Below, piece by piece: positions 55,990 to 64,000 of a DNA stretch of 64,000 nt; within the stretch, counting starts at the first letter, position 1, and the number at the start of each line of letters is the position of its first letter. This DNA is from Stictocephala bisonia (lineage: Eukaryota > Arthropoda > Insecta > Hemiptera > Membracidae), in contig JAQJVL010000104.1 in assembly GCA_035578905.1 (NCBI GenBank), positions 186,001 through 250,000 of the forward strand, written 5' to 3'. Position numbers and translations under genes: made by a program. A model generated the notes under the pieces. That model made no database searches and had not been told where the DNA came from. It saw only the letters and a program-made list of their open reading frames with translations.

Positions 55990-57340
55990 TAAGCATAGTT
56001 TACTAGACATCAACATTTTCCTTCATAATAATGTCATTTTCTTACAATAAACTGTCTTGAGCATTAAATCATTCATTTAAGTCAATGCGCCTTTTTTGAA
56101 TTTCTTGTCATTTTCTTACAATAAACTTCTTGAGCATTAAATCATTGAATTGTTCTTGAGTTGAGCTATGTTCAGACAGACATAAGATGTCAGGATGTTC
56201 ACATTGAGTATAAATCTGTAGCATCTCAAAATTAGACTTGAGACCACAAATATTTTGATGAAGGACTGACAAAGAACGATTCTCATTTGATTTGATTTAT
56301 TTGTATGGGGTGCCAATACTTAGGTGTCACATTTCTCTCCTCCGAGATAGATTTTCCAACAAAAAATGGTCTTTAAAAGTTGTATTCACCCAAACTTGTT
56401 TCATAGACTTAAAAGAATAACTATTCTTGCCCATAGAACTTGAGGGATGATATGTAATAGAATGCGAAAATGGAGCCATTTCATAAGCCAATCGTGCATC
56501 CAAAGTGGAACCACGAGATAGAGTTGCGATAGCTTTAGTTAGTTGGCCATCTCGGTGAACAACATCTGCTATAAGTTTCACAACCAATTTTTTGCCCCGA
56601 TGATTAAAGTGTAAACCACCATGATTAAAAAACCGTCTATAATTGGTTTGAAGAGGTACAAATGTAGCAAAATCAAAATTTGTACATAGTTCCAAAAGAT
56701 CCATGTTAACCCTGGAAATGGGGTCATTCTACTCAGGAAAATCGAACCTTAAAGGTATGCCTAATATAATGACATTAGTGTTTTTGCAAGCATTTAAAAA
56801 ACATTCAGCGTGGTATGTTCAGTCATTACAATGGTCTGGGAAATTGTTCGTTCCTGCCCATAAAATAACATAGTCATTTTTTTGTAAAACAATTTTGAGG
56901 AGCATTGCCATTATACACTACACTTTCAAACTTGGCATTTGGCTTAAAAGTAACAGAAACGTTAAATTTATCTTGTAACTTATTTCTCACACCATTGCAC
57001 AAATTACGACCATGGGAATCGCTATAAACCATAACTCTAGCTTTTCTAACATTATTAGGCTTATAATGTTCATGAACTGAAACGTAATTCTTACTACTGT
57101 ACTATTAGACTTAGGACTAGACCTTAATGATTTATTTTTCTTTATCAGTTCTGTTATTTTACCACTGACTTTAAAACTGACTTTGTTAGATTCAGACCTA
57201 CTATCTAGTTCATTACCAACAGAAGACTTATAATTACATTTAAATGGAGGGTGATTTTATTTTTTAATTTTGTTGTTTTAAAATCTGAAAGGTTGGAATT
57301 TTTATTTTTTTCCTTGTATATCCCATCCTTCATTTTGAGT
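55990..57340 (-). mobile_element. LINE fragment with SGNH-type ORF1 and endonuclease start, minus strand
   Basis: ORF1 (57250-56327) is directly followed by the start of ORF2 (about 56290-55990: SVLHQNICGLKSNFEMLQIY, then PDILCLSEHS), whose endonuclease N and E motifs are visible. A short duplication (GTCATTTTCTTACAATAAACT, 56034 and 56108) disrupts ORF2. The 5' end abuts the ZMYM1-like hAT. A same-family copy runs the other way at 62574-64000. Confidence 0.75.
56327..57250 (-). pseudogene. LINE ORF1 with SGNH-hydrolase-like domain
   Basis: Minus strand: KARVMVYSDSHGRNLCNGVR (block I, DSHGR with the nucleophile-position Ser), VTFKPNAKFESVV, then after a frame change DYVILWAGTNNFPDHC (with an internal lesion), and, in the open part 56704-56327, FFNHGGLHFNHRGKKLVVKL (the GxHxN block V with His). 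SGNH/GDSL esterase-like ORF1 proteins occur in CR1-group LINEs. Frameshifts and stops between blocks show it is dead. Confidence 0.75.
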
Positions 57341-57901
57341 GATTGAAGCCAGGGCCGGATCTAGACAATTTTTGAGGGGGGGCAAACTAAAATTTGCCGC
57401 CCCTCCCCCCCCTTCACCCACAACAAAAAATCCCTCACAAATTAAACAAAAATGGAATATGTAAACAAATAAATTAAGAAAAGTTGACATAGTTTTTATA
57501 AAGTATTATAATCTATACAAATATTCACACTATAAATAACAATGGTATGTAGGTAGTAGTAGTATAGACTTTAGATGCGTCACAACTTAATCTCTAATGA
57601 TTACTTTACAACTCTTTTTGGACGCAAATTCTTTGATCACTTTATCAAAGCTAATGTTTGAGGCTCCCTTGTGTTCGATGGTAATAATGCTAAGATCAGT
57701 GAGTTTTTGTTGAGACATAGAACTTCTTAGGTGATTTTTGACCAACTTGAGCTTGCTGAAACTCCTTTCTCCGGTAGCAACTGATACTGGTAGTGTGAGG
57801 AATATTTTAAGTCCTGTTGTAATATTCGGGTACATTTCTTCTAGCTTGTTCTTTAAAATGAGTTCTAGTGTAGTGGAAGCACTAGACGTTTTCAAACGGA
57901 A

Positions 57902-57922
57902 ATATATATATATATATATATA
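57902..57922. repeat. (AT)n microsatellite in the hAT transposase
   Basis: About 10 AT repeats just before the hATC coding part. Confidence 0.9.
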
Positions 57923-58182
57923 TTGCCCTTCAGAGTAAAAATTATTTTTCATTATTCTCTTCCTATTAAACACTCTTGCATCTGAATGCATCTTTTTGAG
58001 CTCATTAGCCTCTGGATGGTAAATACCTGTGCCTTGGTTTTGTTCAGTTTACTTTGAGAAGTCTTAAAGGATATGTGGTATTCATATTGTGCAGTTGTAA
58101 ATTACAATAAAATTAGAATAAATATTTTCGGCTGATGTGGAAAATTTCCTCTCCACACTCTTGTCCAAGATTGAGCTAGATA

Positions 58183-58186
<4 letters not shown>

Positions 58187-58229
<43 letters not shown>
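58187..58229. repeat. (AT)n microsatellite in the hAT transposase
   Basis: About 21 AT repeats; in the minus reading frame they give an alternating Ile-Tyr run that ends the core part of the protein. Confidence 0.95.
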
Positions 58230-58232
<3 letters not shown>

Positions 58233-60379
58233 GTTATTATCTACTCCTAATGTAAAGCCTTTAAAACTTTCGATTTCAAATATCAACTCCTTTTTGTTCA
58301 AGTCTTCCTTATACGTATCTGCCAACTCACCAGCTTTGAGTTTTAAGTCATCTAAGGTCATTTCATTAATTTGGCCGCCATTCAAAAACCCGAACTTGTC
58401 ATTGATATTCTCTAATGATTTAAATCTGGTGCTCATTTCCATGATCAACCTATCAGAAATTTGCAGCATGGATGCAATGAACAGCTCTTCAGGGGTGCGG
58501 GTTACAGCTTCATCTTCACAAAGTTCGTCATACATTGTTTTCCTTTTCCTCTTCCTTTTTTCTGTGAATTCTGGAGATATATCATTCATTTGTGCAATCA
58601 ACTTTGCTTCAGAAAGTGCTTCAGACAGTGAATACTCTTGTGAAGTTTTCAGAAACTGACAAAGTCCTAGAATGTTTCTGGAAGCCTGGTCAACTGTTAA
58701 GTCTTCTCTTTGTACAAACTTATTAACACCATCAATCTTTTTCAGTTGTGAATACCAAAAACAACACAAAACAATAAATTCAAAAGTTTTCAACTTGTTA
58801 AGCAAAGATTTAGATTCTGATTTTGAGTCAGATGATGAGAAAGGGTGATCTAGGATTTCTTCTAGTGCCTCTTTGCCAAAGTGTTTGTACACAGCTTCAA
58901 CAGCCTCGATTCTTGCAGACCATCTTATTTTGCTTTGTGATTTTAGAGTTGTCTGTACATGCTTCATTAGAATTTCCCATCGCGAAGTGGAAGCAACAAA
59001 AAAATTGTACAAACTCCCCAAAGTTCCAAAAAAGCTTTGTGCTTCAACTGAAGCGTCTGCTGCATGCACTCCTACTAGATTCAACGAATGGGCTACACAG
59101 GCACGAAATTGGCTAGTTCATTTTTCTCTAGAATTCTAGCCTGTACCCCTTTGTACTTCCCAGCCATGTTGGCTCCATTATCATAGGACTGTCCTCTACA
59201 ATTTTTTATATCAAGCCCATCTTTTTCAACTTTTTCAAGAATTTCTTGTGTAAGTCCTTCGCCTGTTTTGTTACTTACTGTAAAAAAATCCAAAAAACTT
59301 TCTTCAACCTCTGAGCTGTTTGGTTTGACATATCGAAGGATTTCAGTCATTTGTTCATTGTGACTGATATCAGGAGTGCAGTCAAGTACCAATGAATAAT
59401 ACTTTGCATTGTTAATGTCCTTGACGATATCTGTTCTGATTTCGGTTGCTATAATATTAAGAAATTCATCCTGTATTTGATGTGAAAAGTAGGAAACCTG
59501 ACCTTTCTTATGTCGCTCAATATGTTGACAAAGATGCACATTGTACCTCGAAATAAGGTCAATGGTGTTTAAAAAAGATCCACTATCTGGAGCACCAAAA
59601 TCTTTAGTTTCATGTGTTCCTCTAAAAGATTTGCCTTGTTTAGCTAGGAACAAGATAGCATCAACTATGCTGTGCAAGACAGATTTCCAATGAGATATTT
59701 CTTTGTTTATTTGGTCTTGCAATTTTTTGTCAATACCCCCTTTCCCTGGTAAAAGAGTAGCCTCTAGAGCCTTCCATTGGCCAAAGCAGTTTTGATGGTA
59801 TGGTGCAGTGTCATGATAAGGTATTTTGTTACTTAGTTTCTTCCATGAAACAAATCCTTCATTTTTGCAAAGGGAAGATAACTTAGCTTCTGTTAATGGT
59901 ATTGTATTAGAAAACAACCTACATGGAATACAGTATAAAGCATTACGAGTCTCACTGTAACCTAACCACAACCTTTTAACTTTAGTTCCATTTCCTAACT
60001 TTCTTGTAAACCAGCCTTTTGTCAGGGTTCGGCCTTCTCGTAAGCTTTTAGAAAGGTCAGGTTCGTATTCATTTTCCGCTCTCATTTTTACAATATAGCA
60101 CCTTTGAGAGTCAGAAATTGTTTCTGGCCAGGTGCCAGGGTCGTTGAAATTAAAATCAAACTCACATGTAGTTTTAGAAGCCAACGGGGACGAGTCTTGA
60201 TTATGACCAGAGTTAGAGTTAGATGTCTCAGGATCAGGAAGTGAAGGTGACGGTGACATTCCACCTTCATGATTTAACTTTTCTTCATGAACTGAACTGG
60301 ACTCAGAAGCGGCGACAGTAGCATTTGTAGTACTGGGCCCAAACGAGGGTTCATTATCATCTGTAAAAAACGCAAACAA

Positions 60380-61325
60380 ATATAATTCACGTCATTTGTG
60401 CTAAAAAATATCAGAGTTTAGAGTTAAGCTGAAAATGAGCGACTAGAGGGAGTATAGTAAAAGGTTAAAACAAAATAAATAGATTTTCTTTGAAACTATC
60501 TGTTTCAATGATATTTGTATTCAAAGATTTCTAATGGCTGCCATTTTGTTTTTAAAGAAAGAAAAACAATGAAATTTTTTCCTGATTTTACTTTTATTAT
60601 CTTAACCTGTATACCCAATTTCAATTTCATACGTTGATGGATTTCAAAACAAAAATAAAAAGTTTTCTGTGAAAAATAGAAAATGGCGACTAGTGGCCAG
60701 AAAATGGACTAAGTCAAAATTGTCCATATAAACCGAAAGTGTATAGCCAACCCCGCATTTTGTAACAAACCATTTATTGTAAATCAGCTGGTACTTGCTT
60801 ATTTGTTCAAACTCATATTATAAAACTAAACCAAATTATTTTAAAACTAAATCACCAAGTTTTACCATAAAATAAAATTATATACGATTTTAGATCCAAG
60901 TACATGTGAGCCAAATTTTATAAAATCAAATAGGTCAATGAATTCAGCCATTGTTGTGTTCTCAGAGAGACTAACAAAAGTGTTTTATATTTTTTTCTAA
61001 GAAAAATAATCAAACTAAATATAAGTTTTAAAATTTTAAAGAAAAAATTTAATTATTGCAGTTTTAGTTTTTGAAATTTATTTAACAGAAAATAGTTTAT
61101 ACGTGTTAATAATATCAAAAATGAAACATTTATATCAAACAAAAATTTATAATATTTAAGTTTACATTTTTTTCACCATTATATTGTATAAACTACTGGT
61201 TATGTTATGTTACAAAGTTACCAGAGTAAGAGTATTATTTATATAAAAGACTAAAAACTGTACCCTTTAATGTAAACAACAGAACCATTGAACATTACAA
61301 TGAGTTTTGAGTTTGTTATACTTAC
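60380..61325. other. Probable intron of the ZMYM1-like transposase
   Basis: AT-rich without ORFs, bounded by a GTAAGTAT donor and a pyrimidine-rich TTTTTTACAG acceptor on the minus strand. The phases of the obvious donor (0) and acceptor (1) do not match; a GTATAA donor 4 bp further would fit. Confidence 0.5.
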
Positions 61326-61460
61326 CATTTTTTCAGTTGCAGTGTTTTTATAAAACAGGTCAATTTTCCGTGTCTTTGATAATACATCGTCTTGCCTCTT
61401 CTTCTTTTCTTTAGCTGATTTTTTGTACTGTGCTCCACTAAGCCTTTTTCGACCATCCAT

Positions 61461-62082
61461 GTTATATTAAACAACAAGGCAACAGTAAAAAGAAGTAAAC
61501 ATTACATTATTACCAGTGCGATAACAGATGATAATTAAGCATGTACAAGGAAAAAACTAGACGACAGCAGAAAACACGGAACACAGTAGTTGCACTACGC
61601 AACGCAACAAAAGATGCAGTACGCAGTAGTTTTGATATAAACAGTACAAGTCACAACGTGAACTTTTCAAGCGTGAACCTGTGCGCTGATAGCGAGTGGT
61701 GTGGAAGGGGGAGCGGTGCGTTCCTATGTAGAGTGGGAGGGGGGGGCACGGCAGTGAGGCAGGGCGGCATGGCGCCTTGACTGGGATGGCGATCAGCTGA
61801 AATTGTAAACAAACTTTGCTGTGCTGCTAACTATGCTATTAGGGCTCTCAGTGTTTTCTACTCCGTTGCAATTATTATATTGATTGCTATTGTAAAATTA
61901 TTGTTTGTTTATTACGTTATGCAGTTTTGAAATTACTTAATTGACGTTCCTTTATGACGTTTGGCTCATTAAAAACTTTTACAAACTGTATTAAAAAAAT
62001 TTTCTGCAACCAGAATTTGCCGCCCCTCAACCCTGCCGCCCGGGGCAACCGCCCCCTCTGCCCCCCTCTTGTTCCGGCTCTG
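61461..62082. other. 5' end of the ZMYM1-like hAT
   Basis: Leader and subterminal region, GC-rich at 61680-61790 (with a GGGAGGGGGGGG run) and at 62010-62070 (GCCGCCCGGGGCAACCGCCC). No gene. Confidence 0.6.
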
Positions 62083-62121
62083 ATTGAAGCCTCCACTGAC
62101 CAGTGTCTTTTCTAGTTAAAG

Positions 62122-62560
62122 TCAGTTTGGTATGATATCATGAGTCTGGATGGTATTTTGTGGCTGTGAGACACTAACAGCAGAGACCTCAGGACTCGTG
62201 GATTGAATTGTAGGAGCAGTTACCAAATCCCGAGAACAGCAATGCTGTGTGTACCAGACATCAAATGCAACACATTGCGTACGGGGATAAAAAAAATTAG
62301 CTATCATTCTAAGATTAGCCAGAGTAAATATACCACACTCAAAATTATTAAGCTGCTGACCACAAGACAACTCAAAACAATTATGTTCATTAATATCAAA
62401 TAACAAAGAGAGATTCTTAGCATGACACATATTTGTACCTTTAAGTGAATCAAAATTATATGATTTTTTTGTAACATAATCTATCGGTAACAAACTCCAT
62501 TGAGTACCACTGCCTCCTACTTTATATTTATCTCTACTGTTAATTACACATAAAAATATG
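62122..62560 (-). pseudogene. Ulp1/SENP-like cysteine protease fragment
   Basis: Minus strand: KFIFLCVINSRDKYKVGGSG, then TQWSLLPIDYVTKKSYNFDS with LKGTN, and later CGQQLNNFECGIFTLANLRM. This is the C48 (SUMO/NEDD8 protease) core. The catalytic His position is Gln (TQWSL for THWSL), the Asp of YNFDS and the CG(I/V)F cysteine are kept, and NxxECG fits NGYDCG. A tail with low complexity (TIQSTSPEVSAVSVSQPQNT) ends at a TAA. The N-terminal half is missing; it is cut at about 62560, where a + strand LINE begins. His loss and truncation imply no activity. SENP8-like genes are often carried or multiplied by mobile elements in insects. Confidence 0.6.
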
Positions 62561-62573
62561 AACTTCCATTTTT

Positions 62574-63585
62574 GAAATAATATCTGTTCTTCAAAAAGAT
62601 ATTGATAACTTAAAAGAAGAGAATTTAACCTTAAAACACATTTTAAATTCCTCTGAAGGTGATAAGTCAATTTTGTTTAATAGTGCAACAGTTTCACATA
62701 ACCATTTGAAAACCATTGTTCAAAAGGTTGGGAATATGTCCATTATAGTAGAACTACTCAATCAGCAAAAACTCTGAGTATGAAGGATTTTCCACCACTT
62801 CACAATAAATTCGATCCGTTACTACTTGAAGTATCTCATGATTTAGAAAACGTTGATGACAGTGACTATGCCATGTCACAAGAAATCAGAAGATACAGAA
62901 GGCCTAAGCCTAAATCTACCACATATCAAGCTAAAATTATGCCCAGTAATTCTTCAAGACCTGTACTTAAACATAGCAATAAATCTAAGCCTATTTCTAT
63001 TGAAGTTTATGATAATAGCCAGGGTAGAAATTTACAAAGAGAACTTAGCAATAGTAGGTCCTCACATAAGATTTCAACCATCTTCAAACCTGGAGCCAAG
63101 TTTCAGAATTTTGTCCACCTAACCTAAGTGACCTTCAAAAAGAGGACTTTGTTGTAATTCTTGCAGGGACCAATGATGTGGCAAAAAATGAGGCGAACAA
63201 TTTAATACATGCCTTCAAGCGTAGACTTCAAGCCTTGAGACACACCAATGTCATCGCATTCTCGATACCACACCGACATGATTTAGCTGCCTGGTCATGT
63301 ATGAATGCGGAAGTACGGAAGACCAACATGGAAATGAAGAAAATGTATAAATACTTCAAAAACTGTTATTTTGTAGGTATAAGTAATTTAGGGAATAGTT
63401 TTCATAATAAACATGGGCTACACCTCAACACGTTGGGGAGAAAATATGTTTATGGCCAGATACTTGAAATAGTCAATACGCAGCTTGAAAGCTGTGTAAC
63501 TTGTAAGTCCGACCCCATTCCTCTTGGTGACGGCCATTTTTTAGGAATTCCGGTAATGAAAGATCAACAACATGTGACCATATAA
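62574..63585 (+). pseudogene. LINE ORF1 with SGNH-like domain, + strand copy
   Basis: 62574-62775 encodes a coiled coil (EIISVLQKDIDNLKEENLTL) ending at a stop. 62780-63127 (MKDFPPLHNKFDPLLLEVSH) has a basic linker and block I (VYDNSQGRNLQREL; DSHGR changed to DNSQGR), then IFKPGAKFQNF. A frame change near 63118 leads to KEDFVVILAGTNDVAKNEAN (block III) and NSFHNKHGLHLNTLGRKYVY (block V, GLHLN). It is the same family as 56327-57250. Frame changes and the substituted Ser-His pair suggest no esterase activity. Confidence 0.75.
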
Positions 63586-63630
63586 ACTTTAATAACTTTG
63601 ATCCAAGACCAAATAAGGTAGGACTATCCT

Positions 63631-64000
63631 TTAACATGGAATGTTCAAGGCATTTCTAATAAATTTAATTTTCTTGAATACTATATGACAGAGTCAAATA
63701 TAGACATTGCTTGTGTGACTGAACACTGGCTGTCACTAGATGAAATAAGCTTGTATAGTCCAACTGGTTATGAGTTGGCCAATAATTACTATAGACCCAC
63801 TAGAAAGGGTGGGGGGTGTGCAATCTTTGTTAAAGACCATATAGCATATAAACCCATTGTAAAAATCAATAATATCATGTCTATTGAAATGGTTTTTGAA
63901 GTTAGTGCTATCTATTTACCAGATTATAATGTTGCTGTTATTGCTATGTATAGGCCCAACACTGCAGAAAACGATTTTGATAGTTTCTTGTGTAGGTTAA
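63631..64000 (+). CDS. LINE ORF2, AP-endonuclease N-terminal part (runs off window)
   Basis: The frame is open from 63631 to the window end with no stop. LTWNVQGISNKFNFLEYYMT holds the catalytic Asn (WNVQG), IDIACVTEHWLS the catalytic Glu (TEHW), then SPTGYELANNYYRPTRKGGG, CAIFVKDHI and VIAMYRPN, the expected order of an APE domain. The preceding ORF1 ends 46 bp upstream. No ATG was chosen; the domain probably starts in the linker after 63586. It nicks target DNA for target-primed reverse transcription. This is the least damaged LINE end in the window. Confidence 0.82.

Larger units (their letters stand above)
57587..61460 (-). pseudogene. ZMYM1-like hAT transposase, broken
   Basis: A first exon (61460-61326, MDGRKRLSGAQYKKSAKEKK, then KIDLFYKNTATEKM) ends at a GTAAGTAT donor; the next exon opens after TTTTTTACAG at about 60365. 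The TTF zinc finger follows (NALYCIPCRLFS, then GFVSWKKLSNKIPYHDTAPY H), then the DUF4371 core (YYSLVLDCTPDISHNEQM with the first Asp, and GQSYDNGANMAGKY). A one-base deletion near 59097 breaks the FVPC-VAHSLN motif. The second half runs 59084-58230 and then enters an (AT)n tract. The hATC end is at 57890-57587 (TLPVSVATGERSFSKLKLVK). It is dead unless repaired. Confidence 0.88.
57350..62082 (-). mobile_element. ZMYM1-like hAT transposon, TSD ATTGAAGC
   Basis: The ends are CAGGGCCGGATCTAGAC (57350) and CTTGTTCCGGCTCTG (to 62082), with an exact octamer duplication ATTGAAGC (57342-57349, 62083-62090). Both subterminal regions are rich in C/G runs (GCCGCCCCT). The 4733-bp element holds a split transposase on the minus strand with a probable intron, one frameshift and two (AT)n tracts. 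It separates the SGNH LINE on its left from the Ulp1-like fragment on its right. Confidence 0.95.

Overview
This is nuclear DNA of an animal, almost certainly an insect. Hemiptera is only a guess, from the repertoire and the AT-rich style. The evidence is one intron-containing host gene with GT-AG boundaries, plus an arthropod-type set of transposable elements: hAT, mariner, CR1/Jockey-group LINEs, RTE and Penelope-like elements. There are no operons, rRNA genes, standard tRNA genes or CRISPR arrays.

The host gene is an enhancer-of-rudimentary homologue (ERH family), + strand. Coding exons are 39816-39903, 41648-41768 and 46561-46675; the exon with the start codon was not located. Its introns hold a hAT remnant, a piggyBac-like candidate, a zinc-finger ORF, a 44-bp minisatellite and a tRNA-like SINE head.

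The rest is mobile DNA, often nested. From left to right: 1-2435 is the 3' part of a hAT transposon. 2440-8100 holds two decayed LINE remnants, a foldback element and a palindrome. 8660-11100 is a degenerate minisatellite split by a 1.9-kb hAT with an 8-bp target duplication. 14174-23434 is an old 9.3-kb hAT whose dead transposase is split by a minus-strand LINE, a Penelope-like element (itself split by a plus-strand LINE) and an RTE fragment. 23459-28909 is a full-length hAT with an uninterrupted 655-aa transposase; the copy at 1-2435 lines up with it in inverted orientation without a net indel. 30322-32716 is a candidate element of unrecognised type with an intact 262-aa ORF and six copies of a 16-bp near-palindrome, followed by a decayed gene for a probable transposase-like protein. 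35090-36480 is a LINE remnant carrying a Penelope-terminal-repeat insertion with a 14-bp target duplication. 48800-53850 is a minus-strand LINE with ORF1 and ORF2, with an intact mariner in its 3' UTR. 55990-57340 and 62574-64000 are two LINEs with SGNH-type ORF1, in opposite orientations. Between them lie a ZMYM1-like hAT (57350-62082) and a degenerate Ulp1/SENP-like protease fragment.

The elements do not form a pathway. They form a layered insertion record, with target-site duplications legible for seven DNA-transposon insertions (five hAT-type at 8 bp, or 7/8 in one; mariner TA; the TTAT candidate) and one Penelope-type insertion. The best candidate for something undescribed is the 30322-32716 element with its repeated TGTCACACCCGTGACA motif.
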